A DNA stretch of 7,760 nt from Bacilli bacterium. GTDB taxonomy: Bacteria > Bacillota_I > Bacilli_A > RF39 > UBA660. The notes beneath the pieces are model-generated. The model was given only the letters and a program-made list of their open reading frames with translations. It was not told where the DNA came from and made no database searches. The position numbers and the translations under genes are program-made. The DNA is taken from the NCBI GenBank assembly GCA_900758895.1, contig CAAETG010000027.1, positions 1-7,760 on the forward strand. The letters run 5' to 3'. Positions 1-6,014 of the stretch are shown in pieces. Position 1 is the stretch's first letter. The number at the start of each line of letters is the position of its first letter.

Positions 1-19
1 ATTTAGTCGCTCTAATACT

Positions 20-1735
20 ATGATGCTAACGTATTTAATTCTTGCTATCTTTTTATTTTTCTTTTATAAAAAGTATTTGGGGAGTTTTAAAGGAAAAACA
101 ACTTATCGAGTAATTTCTCTTATTTTTTCACTTTTAATGGTCTTTGGCTATAGCTATGATGTTGTAGGAGATTCATCATTGGTTTTAGGATCTGTACTTT
201 TAGTTTTTATTTCAATATTAAAGACAATTGGCTATTATGCTCTATTTAGTACAGCGATTCATTTGTTAAATGATATTATCGTAAAAAAAAAATTAAAAAA
301 TCCTAAACTTCCTAAAATATTTGAATTATTTGACAAGCATCCTTTTCTGTTTAGTTTTATAGTAATATTAATCTGTTATCTTCCTTATATCATTGCTTAC
401 TACCCGGTTATTATTAACTATGATGCTGCCAATCAAATTAAGGAAATAATGGAGATTCATACAAGATATATGGATAGTGTTATACTATTAAATCCCAATG
501 TTTACATTACAAATTTTAATCCTATTATTCACACTCTTTTAATAGGTGGTTTATTTAAAGCAGGTTATCTATTAGGAAATGTTAATTTTGGAATGTTTTT
601 GTATTCAATTATTCAAGTTACCATTGTTATTAGTGTATTTGCTTATGCTATTTATTACTTGAATAAAATCAATGTAAATAAAAAATTAATCTTAATAGTA
701 TTAGGAATTTTTGCCCTCGTTTCTTTGTTTCCATTTTATGCCATGACAGCAGTTAAAGATGTTATTTTCTCATCGCTAATTCTATTGTATGTCATTAAAC
801 TTTATGATATTTTAAAGTATAAACAAACAACAAAACAATACATTTTATTTGCCTTACTAGTTTTATTAATTATTTTGTTTAGGAATAATGGAATTTATAC
901 AATTATTCTAAGTTTACCATTTATCATGATTTTTAAAAAAGAAATTAGAAAGCCAATATTAATTGTTCTCATATTTAATGTTGCGATGTATGTTGGTTAT
1001 AATAAAGTATTGTTACCAAGTTTAGAAATTGCTAATACAAGTATTAGAGAAATGCTCTCTGTCCCATTTCAACAAACAGCGAGATATGCAAAATATTATG
1101 AGGATGAGATTAGTGAAGAAGATAAAGAAGTTATTGATAAAGTATTAGATTATGATGATTTAGGTGAAAGATATGAACCAGATTTATCTGATAAAGTAAA
1201 AAATAAGTTTAATAAATATACAACGGATGAAGAATTAATGGATTATTTTAAGGTTTGGTTTAAATATTTATTAAAAAGGCCCGGAGTTTACATTGATGCT
1301 ACTATTAATAATGTATATGGATATTTTTATCCCAATACAAGTGCATGGTACATTTATACTGGTTTAAATGAAAAATTGCCAGAAGCTGGATTTGATTATC
1401 ATTTTAATGGTTTAAGTGGTCTAAGAACAGTATTATCTGCTTATGGTGAAGCATTTCCTTATATACCAATATTAGGAACGATATCTAATATTGGTATGGT
1501 AGTATGGATTCACATTATTTTATTAGGAATGTTAATTGTTAATAAAATGAAAAAATATATTGTACTATTATTGCCAGCAATCTCCTTAATCTTAGTTTGC
1601 ATCGTAGGACCAGCCAATACTTATTTCCGCTATATTCTACCTTGTGTATTTGCTCTACCACCACTAATATGTATCTTGTATAATGAATTAAGAGAAAAGA
1701 TTGCTTTAAAAGAAGAGGAAAAACAAAAAGAATAA
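20..1735 (+). CDS. Polytopic membrane protein, DUF6020-like (putative GT-C-type glycosyltransferase)
   Basis: This is an integral membrane protein of about 571 residues with roughly 12-14 hydrophobic segments: several before residue 85, one near 107-132, a cluster from about 165 to 330, and three near 485-552. The segment after the fourth helix (about residues 127-175) has a Tyr-Pro, an Asn-Tyr-Asp and a downstream Gln, then Asn-Pro-Ile-Ile-His. That layout recalls the first extracytoplasmic loop of DUF6020 and other GT-C proteins, where an acidic residue is catalytic. A charged, mostly soluble stretch at about 335-480 probably lies outside the membrane. A role transferring sugars from a lipid carrier to an envelope polymer is inference. 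The start is uncertain: ATG codons at 20 and 23 lack a visible Shine-Dalgarno sequence, and the frame is open to the window edge, so the gene may begin upstream. It is probably co-transcribed with the next gene, one base away. Confidence 0.65.
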   Translation: MMLTYLILAIFLFFFYKKYLGSFKGKTTYRVISLIFSLLMVFGYSYDVVGDSSLVLGSVLLVFISILKTIGYYALFSTAIHLLNDIIVKKKLKNPKLPKIFELFDKHPFLFSFIVILICYLPYIIAYYPVIINYDAANQIKEIMEIHTRYMDSVILLNPNVYITNFNPIIHTLLIGGLFKAGYLLGNVNFGMFLYSIIQVTIVISVFAYAIYYLNKINVNKKLILIVLGIFALVSLFPFYAMTAVKDVIFSSLILLYVIKLYDILKYKQTTKQYILFALLVLLIILFRNNGIYTIILSLPFIMIFKKEIRKPILIVLIFNVAMYVGYNKVLLPSLEIANTSIREMLSVPFQQTARYAKYYEDEISEEDKEVIDKVLDYDDLGERYEPDLSDKVKNKFNKYTTDEELMDYFKVWFKYLLKRPGVYIDATINNVYGYFYPNTSAWYIYTGLNEKLPEAGFDYHFNGLSGLRTVLSAYGEAFPYIPILGTISNIGMVVWIHIILLGMLIVNKMKKYIVLLLPAISLILVCIVGPANTYFRYILPCVFALPPLICILYNELREKIALKEEEKQKE

Positions 1736-1736
1736 T

Positions 1737-2405
1737 ATGATAGAAAATGAAATAATAAAAGGAAAGAAAGTAAATTTTGATCATTTACTTTCTTATGGCT
1801 TTAAAGAAAAGAATAATCGATATGAATATGAAAAAAGTATATTGGATCAACATTTTCTTGTTAGTGTAACAATTACAAAAAACGGTCAATTAACCGGTAA
1901 AATATGGGATAATCATGTAAATGATGAATATACGGCTTTTCGTATAAAAGATCAAAATGGTGAATTTGCAGGTCACATTCGGGAAGAATATCAACAAATA
2001 TTACAAGATATCGTTAATCGTTGTTTTAATTCCAATTATTTTCTTTATGATCAAACCAATCGCCTAGCAAATAAAATAATAAAACAATATGGCAATAAAC
2101 CAGAATTCCTTTGGAAAAAGAATCCGGGATTTGGAATTTTTCGAAACGTGGTAAGTAAAAAATGGTATGCAGCATTTATGAATATAGACCAAAATAAACT
2201 TGATCCCAAGAAAAATGGTGAAGTAGAAATTTTAAATGTGAAATTAAACTCTAATAAAATAAAAGAATTAGGAAAGAAAAAAGTGTTTTATCCAGCTTAT
2301 CACATGAATAAGAAGAACTGGATCACAATTTTATTAAATGATACAATGAATGATGAATTAATTATGGAATATATAAACGAAAGTTATTTATTAAGTGAAA
2401 AGTAA
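1737..2405 (+). CDS. MmcQ/YjbR family protein (double-wing, CyaY-like fold)
   Basis: The 222-residue soluble protein has its family signature in the C-terminal half. A Lys-Pro-Glu-Phe-Leu-Trp-Lys-Lys block at 121-128 leads into GFGIFRN (131-137), then KKWYAAFMNI (141-150), EVEILNVK (162-169), and FYPAYHMNKKNWITILLND (184-202) followed by acidic residues. This is the YjbR/MmcQ pattern, a fold suggested to bind DNA; its cellular role is poorly known, so I assign none. The N-terminal ~95 residues form the extra domain of the YyaQ-like subgroup, with a YEYEKSIL strand and a DEYTAFRI strand. The ATG at 1737 follows the upstream stop after one base and has no strong Shine-Dalgarno sequence at normal spacing, so translational coupling is likely. 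Family assignment is firm; function is unknown. Confidence 0.85.
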   Translation: MIENEIIKGKKVNFDHLLSYGFKEKNNRYEYEKSILDQHFLVSVTITKNGQLTGKIWDNHVNDEYTAFRIKDQNGEFAGHIREEYQQILQDIVNRCFNSNYFLYDQTNRLANKIIKQYGNKPEFLWKKNPGFGIFRNVVSKKWYAAFMNIDQNKLDPKKNGEVEILNVKLNSNKIKELGKKKVFYPAYHMNKKNWITILLNDTMNDELIMEYINESYLLSEK

Positions 2406-2426
2406 TTCAAAAAAGAATTACTTTTT
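2398..2426 (+). terminator. Hairpin overlapping the yjbR-type stop codon
   Basis: A perfect 11-bp inverted repeat, AAAAGTAATTC (2398-2408) and GAATTACTTTT (2415-2425), encloses a six-A loop and ends in five T residues. The left arm contains the TAA stop codon at 2403-2405. The stem is AT-rich and the T-tract short, so it is at best a modest intrinsic terminator. On the minus strand it would be followed by a different, less T-rich stretch. Confidence 0.5.
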
Positions 2427-2455
2427 GAAAAAAATAAAATAAATAAGTGTATAAT
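2425..2455 (+). promoter_or_regulatory. Probable sigma-A promoter of the family 3 glycosidase gene
   Basis: A perfect -10 box TATAAT lies at 2450-2455, with TTGAAA at 2425-2430 as a possible -35 at a long 19-base spacing. It sits just after the preceding hairpin and about 24 bases before the coding start. The -10 is convincing and the -35 is weak. Confidence 0.5.
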
Positions 2456-2464
2456 AATGAGAGT

Positions 2465-2474
2465 AGGAAGTGAT
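2465..2474 (+). promoter_or_regulatory. Ribosome binding site that fixes the TTG start of the GH3 gene
   Basis: AGGAAGTGAT differs by one base from the ideal anti-16S match AGGAGGTGAT. It overlaps the in-frame GTG at 2470, which therefore cannot easily be the initiator, and its core ends 8 bases before TTG at 2479. Confidence 0.65.
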
Positions 2475-2478
2475 AACT

Positions 2479-3681
2479 TTGAAAAAATTTATAGCAGGTT
2501 TGTCTATCTTATTAATTATCTTAATCGTTTACTTTAGAAATATAAATTTAAAGGAAAATAATTCTGAACCAGAAATAGATGAAAAAGAATCTTGGATAGA
2601 AGAAAAAATGAAATCAATGTCACTTGAAGAAAAAATTGGCCAAATGTTGATTGTTTATGATTATTCTCAAGAAGTAGATGATGAACTTTTAAATAAACTA
2701 AATGAAATCAAACCAGGAGGATTTATTCTTTTTCGTAAAAATTTTGCAAACTATGAACAAACTCAAAAATTAATATCAGACATTAATAGTACCAGTGAAA
2801 TTCCTATGTTTATTTCGATTGATCAAGAAGGCGGTAGGGTTCAACGTTTAAAAGAACTAGATGATCAAACAATAACTTTATTTCCATCCATGTATGAACT
2901 AGGAAATACAAATGATGAAAATTTAGCTGATGAAGTAGGGAAAGTAATGGGTGAAGAGTTACGAGTATTTAACATTAACATGAATTTTGCGCCAGTCTTA
3001 GATATTTATTCTAATCCGAGTAATACGGTAATAGGCGATCGTTCTTTTGGCCGAACAGCCGAAACGGTTTCTAAAATGGCTTTATCTTTTAGTGAAGGAT
3101 TAAAAAGTACGGGAATTATACCTGTTTATAAACATTTTCCTGGACATGGAAACACGTTTGAAGACTCTCACGATACACTACCAATTATAAATAAAACGAA
3201 AGAAGAATTAATGGAATTAGAATTAAAACCATTTATCGATGCTATTGATAATGGAGCAGAAGTAATCATGGTAGGTCACTTAGCGGTTCCTAAAATAACC
3301 GGTGATACAACTCCAGCCTCTTTATCTAGAAAAATAGTAACAGATCTATTAAAAAAGGAACTAGGTTTTGAAGGCATTGTAATTACCGATGCTCTGAATA
3401 TGGGTGCTTTAACGAGCAAATATTCTGAAGAAGAAATATATATCAATGCTATTAATGCCGGAGTAGATCTTCTATTAATGCCTAATTTTAATAAAGAAAC
3501 CATAAATATGCTAATTAATGCAATCAATAATGGAACTATCAAAAAAGAAGAAATAGATGATTCTGTTACAAAAATTCTATCCTTAAAATATGATTATTTA
3601 TTAAAAGAAAATACTTACACAAGAGAATATTTAAATAGCCTAGAACACCAAGAAATTCTCTCTAAAATAAAAGAGTATTAA
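2479..3681 (+). CDS. Membrane-anchored glycoside hydrolase family 3, NagZ-like beta-N-acetylhexosaminidase
   Basis: It is predicted to hydrolyse terminal beta-N-acetylglucosamine from peptidoglycan fragments or related glycans on the outer face of the membrane. Numbered from the TTG start, the 400-residue protein has an N-terminal hydrophobic anchor (about 4-20) with no lipobox cysteine, a charged linker, then a GH3 barrel. Motifs include IDQEGGRVQRL, GDRSFG (186-191), and KHFPGHGNTFEDSHDTLP (218-235), which carries the Asp/His acid-base dyad loop. The nucleophile is the Asp of ITDALNMGAL (D304). There is no second C-terminal GH3 domain, so it resembles single-domain NagZ rather than Bacillus YbbD/NagZ. 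The start was chosen because AGGAAGTGAT (2465-2474), a near-perfect ribosome binding site, covers the upstream in-frame GTG at 2470 and lies correctly for TTG at 2479; the GTG alternative would add three residues. The family call is strong; the exact substrate is inferred. Confidence 0.9.
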   Translation: MKKFIAGLSILLIILIVYFRNINLKENNSEPEIDEKESWIEEKMKSMSLEEKIGQMLIVYDYSQEVDDELLNKLNEIKPGGFILFRKNFANYEQTQKLISDINSTSEIPMFISIDQEGGRVQRLKELDDQTITLFPSMYELGNTNDENLADEVGKVMGEELRVFNINMNFAPVLDIYSNPSNTVIGDRSFGRTAETVSKMALSFSEGLKSTGIIPVYKHFPGHGNTFEDSHDTLPIINKTKEELMELELKPFIDAIDNGAEVIMVGHLAVPKITGDTTPASLSRKIVTDLLKKELGFEGIVITDALNMGALTSKYSEEEIYINAINAGVDLLLMPNFNKETINMLINAINNGTIKKEEIDDSVTKILSLKYDYLLKENTYTREYLNSLEHQEILSKIKEY

Positions 3682-3708
3682 AAAATAATGATAAAGACAG
3701 ATACTTTG

Positions 3709-3733
3709 TGATATAATTCATATAGATAGGAGG
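3709..3733 (+). promoter_or_regulatory. Extended -10 promoter and ribosome binding site of the broken oxidoreductase gene
   Basis: TGATATAAT at 3709-3717 is an extended -10 element (TGn plus TATAAT); no good -35 is visible. AGGAGG at 3728-3733 lies six bases before the ATG at 3740. Both look intact, so a truncated N-terminal peptide could still be made from the disrupted gene. Confidence 0.55.
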
Positions 3734-3739
3734 ATATCA

Positions 3740-4197
3740 ATGAAAGTATTAATATTAAATGGAAGTGCTCATGCAAGTGGCTGTACGGCTAGAGCTCTAA
3801 AGGAATTAGAAAAAACATTAAATGAAGAAGGAATAGAAACAGAAAATATTTTGGTAGGAAACCAAGATCATCTGCTTCCGCAAATTTGGGAGCAATTTCA
3901 TTTACGACATCATTAAATATGCATTTGCCATTTTTGTAACAACTTCCACAAGCAATACATCCTCTTTATAAATACTTTGGTATAAGCAATATGCCAATTG
4001 CTACCAGTAGTTATTGGAATGAAGTTCATGGCAAAATAAAAGAAGATGTTGAAAAAGATTTAGAAGGTCTACAAACCATGAGAAATCTGGGAAGAAATAT
4101 GGCATTCTTAATAAAAGCAATTGCCTTAGGTAAAGAAAAATATGGACTACCGCAAATTGAATTAAAAGAACATACCAATTTTGCCGATGGATTATAA
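3740..4197 (+). pseudogene. Flavodoxin-like NAD(P)H-dependent oxidoreductase, disrupted by an internal inversion and deletion
   Basis: The ancestor would be an FMN-binding NAD(P)H-dependent reductase of about 205 residues (flavodoxin fold). From ATG 3740 the frame gives MKVLILNGSAHASGCTARAL and continues through ENILVGNQ, the classic N-terminal FMN-binding strand and helix. It then runs out of homology and stops at 3914-3916, giving 58 residues. The family's C-terminus resumes in another frame from about 3966: YKYFGISNMPIATSSYWN, then an EGLQTMRNLGRNMAFLIK helix, ending at TAA 4195-4197. The expected middle is on the opposite strand: reading 3965 down to 3864 gives 34 uninterrupted residues starting RGCIACGSCYKNGKC (CX2CX2CX5C), through NDVVNEIAP to FAEADDL. 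The GSPVYYAS-type segment and some 50 residues after it, up to YKYF, are absent (about 160 bp). The C-terminal piece lacks its own ribosome binding site. An assembly error is possible. Confidence 0.85.
3864..3965 (-). other. Inverted internal segment of the oxidoreductase gene
   Basis: Read on the minus strand this 102-bp block encodes the cysteine-rich centre of the same oxidoreductase whose ends lie on the plus strand. It keeps one open frame, with four cysteines in a CX2CX2CX5C arrangement followed by an acidic and hydrophobic helix. In plus orientation it introduces the stop at 3914-3916. Immediately upstream on the minus strand is an in-frame TAA (3968-3966), and there is no start codon, so the block is not a gene of its own. 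Short inverted matches flank it: ACCAA at 3861-3865 and TTGGT at 3977-3981. There are no long inverted repeats of the kind used by site-specific invertases. Confidence 0.8.
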
Positions 4198-4243
4198 TTC
4201 ATCCTTTTAACTGTAGAGAAAAAATGAGACGTTTCTCCAAAAC

Positions 4244-4270
4244 AAAAAACCTAGGTAATTCCTAGGTTTT
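4244..4270 (-). terminator. Bidirectional intrinsic terminator of tRNA-Cys and the pseudogene
   Basis: A perfect 10-bp inverted repeat, AAAACCTAGG (4246-4255) and CCTAGGTTTT (4261-4270), surrounds a five-base loop. On the minus strand it follows the tRNA 3' end by 12 bases and ends in six T residues, so it suits the tRNA best. On the plus strand it ends in four T residues and could also stop transcripts from the broken oxidoreductase gene. Confidence 0.85.
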
Positions 4271-4282
4271 AATATGCTTATT

Positions 4283-4356
4283 TGGAGGGGCCTACCGGAT
4301 TTGAACCGGTGCTCGGGGAGTTGCAGTCCCATGCCTTACCACTTGGCTAAAGCCCC
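4283..4356 (-). tRNA. tRNA-Cys (anticodon GCA), CCA encoded
   Basis: On the minus strand a complete 74-base cloverleaf can be drawn. The acceptor GGGGCTT pairs with AGGCCCC (one G-U pair). The D arm is GCC/GGC around AAGTGGTAA. The seven-base anticodon loop CTGCAAC at 4326-4320 places GCA at 4324-4322. The T arm is ACCGG/CCGGT around TTCAAAT. The discriminator is U73, the identity base for tRNA-Cys, and the encoded CCA ends at 4283. The first anticodon-stem pair (27-43) is a U/C mismatch, and the other four pairs are intact. It has its own promoter and terminator on the strand opposite to all neighbouring genes. Confidence 0.95.
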
Positions 4357-4391
4357 ATGCGAGTGGAATAATACTGCTTTTCCACTTGCAT
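4357..4391 (-). other. Hairpin-forming 5' leader of the tRNA-Cys transcript
   Basis: Two 12-base arms, ATGCAAGTGGAA and TTCCACTCGCAT in minus-strand sense, can pair with a single A/C mismatch around an 11-base loop. The hairpin base touches the mature tRNA 5' end (4356), and its outer end coincides with the transcription start predicted from the -10 box. In plus orientation the odd pair becomes G-U and a T-rich run (4391-4401) follows, so it could alternatively be a plus-strand terminator. Confidence 0.6.
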
Positions 4392-4396
4392 TTATT

Positions 4397-4425
4397 ATTT
4401 TACACTATTGTTTTATCTTTGTCAA
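4397..4425 (-). promoter_or_regulatory. Near-consensus sigma-A promoter of tRNA-Cys
   Basis: On the minus strand a perfect -35 TTGACA (4425-4420) is separated by exactly 17 bases from the -10 TAAAAT (4402-4397), one base from consensus. Transcription should begin near 4389-4391, about 34 bases ahead of the mature tRNA 5' end. This is the strength expected of a stable-RNA promoter. Confidence 0.88.
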
Positions 4426-4430
4426 TTAGT

Positions 4431-4561
4431 GTAAATAACTTTCATATTAAAATAATATGTTTCAAGTCAAATATTATACAAAAAAGAAAAAGAACGGTTT
4501 TCAAATACATGTCAATAATTAATCTAACAGAGAAAAAAATCTGAGTTTTTAATTGCTTTAG
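4431..4561. other. AT-rich intergenic stretch between the tRNA promoter and spoVAC
   Basis: No coding frame with a start and ribosome binding site, no RNA gene and no riboswitch-like fold is visible here. The one structured element is a 7-bp palindrome with a 3-base centre, CATATTA (4443-4449) and TAATATG (4453-4459), of operator size. It lies upstream of both the tRNA promoter and the spoVA promoter region. Its function is unknown. Confidence 0.4.
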
Positions 4562-4590
4562 GTATAACTTGATATTTTTCTTTCATAATA
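4562..4590 (+). promoter_or_regulatory. Candidate sigma-G (forespore) promoter of the spoVA operon
   Basis: GTATA at 4562-4566 fits the sigma-G -35 consensus GHATR, and CATAATA at 4584-4590 fits the -10 consensus CATNNTA, with a 17-base spacer. Sigma-G control is what is known for spoVA operons in Bacillus. One caution is that the predicted start (about 4597) falls on the ribosome binding site GGAGG (4596-4600), leaving a leader of only about 10 bases. Confidence 0.45.
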
Positions 4591-4606
4591 AAAATGGAGG
4601 TTATTT

Positions 4607-5044
4607 ATGAACAAAGAAGAATATCAAAAATTAGTTAAGAAATATGAACCGAAAGAAAATAAATTTCAAAATGTAATTTATGCTTTTCTAATTGGTGGAC
4701 TAGTAGGTTTCATGACAGAAGGAATTATTGTGTTATTGATGAACTTTTTTAACTTATCAAGAATGATAGCTGGAGCTTGGACTTGCCTAATCGTCATTTT
4801 TGCGGCTTCTTTATTTACTGCCTTAGGATTCTTTGATAATTGGATGACAAAATCAAAAGCTGGTCTTTTAATACCAACAACAGGTTTTGCTCATTCGGTA
4901 TCTAGTAGTGCCCTAGACTATAAAAAAGAAGGGTTAATAACAGGACTAGGTTCTAATTTCTTTAAATTAGCTGGTAGTGTTATCTTATATGGTATTTTAT
5001 CAGCCTTTATTTTAGTGATTGTGAGAGTGATGATTGGTGGCTAG
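4607..5044 (+). CDS. spoVAC: Stage V sporulation protein AC, spore DPA channel subunit
   Basis: SpoVAC is a membrane subunit of the SpoVA channel. The channel moves calcium dipicolinate into the forespore during sporulation and out during germination; in Bacillus SpoVAC behaves as a mechanosensitive channel. The protein has 145 residues, close to the family's usual ~150. It has a polar N-terminus (KLVKKYEPKENKFQN), hydrophobic segments at about 22-47, 53-76 and 117-143, and the conserved core SKAGLLIPTTGFAHSVSSSA (83-102), followed by DYKKEGLITGLGS (104-116). The latter matches the family's Phe/Tyr-Lys-x-Glu-Gly-Leu element. GGAGG at 4596-4600 lies six bases before the ATG. The end of the gene overlaps the start of spoVAD by 8-11 bases, so the two are translationally coupled. 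Confidence 0.95.
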   Translation: MNKEEYQKLVKKYEPKENKFQNVIYAFLIGGLVGFMTEGIIVLLMNFFNLSRMIAGAWTCLIVIFAASLFTALGFFDNWMTKSKAGLLIPTTGFAHSVSSSALDYKKEGLITGLGSNFFKLAGSVILYGILSAFILVIVRVMIGG

Positions 5045-6014
5045 TAAAAAATTTAATAATGCCTATATCAAAGATAATTTTGAGGTTGTAGGCCCTTTAG
5101 AGCGAGATGGCCTGCTTAAAAATTATGATTTAGTAATAGATGACTATTATTACGGTGAGAAAACATTTGAACAAGCAGAAATAAAAATGCAAAAAATTGT
5201 TTTAGATAATTTGTTAAATAAAAATAAACTGCCAGAAAGTAAAGTTGATGTTTTACTTGGTGGTGACCTAATTAATCAAATTTCCGTTTCTAGTTACAAC
5301 GCCAGTAAATTTAAAATCCCTTATTTAGGAATTTATAGTGCTTGTGCTACATATGCTGAAGAACTAATTATCGGCGCATCTCTTATTAGTGGAAAACTAG
5401 CCAAAAATGTTGTAGCGATTACTTCATCTCATAACTTAAATGCAGAAAGACAATTTCGCTATCCTGTAGAATATGGAGCCGTAAAAAAACACACGACGAC
5501 ATTCACGACAACAGCTGCCGTATCGACACTTCTTACGAATGAACCAACAAACATTAAAATTGAAAGTGCTACAATAGGTAAAGCAATCGATATGGGAGTT
5601 ACTGATACGAATAATATGGGAGCAGTAATGGCTCCTGCAGCTGCCGATACTTTATATACCCACTTAATGGATTTGAAACGAAACATCAATTATTATGATT
5701 TAGTATTAACGGGGGACTTAGGGTTAGTAGGAAAAGAAATATTTTTAGAGATGCTAAATAAAAACTATAATATTAATTTAAAAAAGTATATGGATGCAGG
5801 TTGTGAGATATACACAAATTCTCAAGAAACATATGCTGGTGCTAGTGGACCTGTTGCACTACCACTGATACTATTTGATAAAATATTATGTTGTAAAAGA
5901 TATAAAAAAATATTAATCATTGCCACTGGATCTTTACAATCAGTTCAACTTGCGAACCAAAAATTAGGAATTCCTGGCATTGCACATGCGATTAGTTTGG
6001 AGGTATTATCATGA
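5034..6014 (+). CDS. spoVAD: Stage V sporulation protein AD, DPA-binding thiolase-fold protein
   Basis: SpoVAD is the soluble, membrane-associated subunit that binds dipicolinic acid for the SpoVA channel; it has a thiolase-like fold. The 326 residues carry the family landmarks: GGDLINQ (76-82), SACAT with the conserved Cys (C104), SSHN (131-134), AERQFRYPVEYG (137-148), MGAVMAPAAADT (195-206), LTGDLG (225-230), ATGS (307-310) and GIPGIAHAISLE near the end. Compared with Bacillus SpoVAD (about 338 residues) the extreme N-terminus is shorter by about 10 residues, lacking the usual Gly-x-x-x-Trp-x-Phe lead-in. The start is TTG 5034 or GTG 5037, both inside spoVAC, with a weak GAGAG (5023-5027) as the only ribosome binding site. 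The stop is TGA in an ATGA overlap with spoVAE, which shows that UGA terminates here. Confidence 0.96.
   Translation: MVASKKFNNAYIKDNFEVVGPLERDGLLKNYDLVIDDYYYGEKTFEQAEIKMQKIVLDNLLNKNKLPESKVDVLLGGDLINQISVSSYNASKFKIPYLGIYSACATYAEELIIGASLISGKLAKNVVAITSSHNLNAERQFRYPVEYGAVKKHTTTFTTTAAVSTLLTNEPTNIKIESATIGKAIDMGVTDTNNMGAVMAPAAADTLYTHLMDLKRNINYYDLVLTGDLGLVGKEIFLEMLNKNYNINLKKYMDAGCEIYTNSQETYAGASGPVALPLILFDKILCCKRYKKILIIATGSLQSVQLANQKLGIPGIAHAISLEVLS

Noticed and set aside
1539..1784. 81-codon minus-strand open frame across the end of the membrane-protein gene
   Set aside because: It lies antisense to two well-supported genes, lacks a ribosome binding site and recognisable domains, and its hydrophobic composition follows from the opposite strand.
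3276..3542. 88-codon minus-strand open frame inside the GH3 gene
   Set aside because: It is antisense to the conserved region containing the catalytic Asp of the glycosidase and has no translation signals or family resemblance.
3740..3916. Functional 58-residue small protein
   Set aside because: Only the first ~42 residues match the oxidoreductase N-terminus; the rest is antisense of the inverted block. Expression is possible but function is unlikely.
3991..4197. Independent small gene of 68 codons starting at ATG 3991
   Set aside because: Its sequence is the C-terminal third of the flavodoxin-like family. The family similarity begins before the ATG (YKYFGISN) and there is no ribosome binding site, so it is a pseudogene remnant.
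4443..4449. CATATTA as an alternative sigma-G -10 box
   Set aside because: No GHATR element is present 17-18 bases upstream, where the sequence is instead the tRNA-Cys -35 region, and it lies 158 bases from spoVAC.
5459..5689. 76-codon minus-strand open frame inside spoVAD
   Set aside because: It is the antisense shadow of the most conserved part of SpoVAD, with no ribosome binding site.
6011..6014. Mycoplasma-type code with UGA as tryptophan
   Set aside because: TGA ends SpoVAD exactly at the family's usual C-terminus, no gene contains in-frame TGA, and tryptophan is encoded by TGG throughout.
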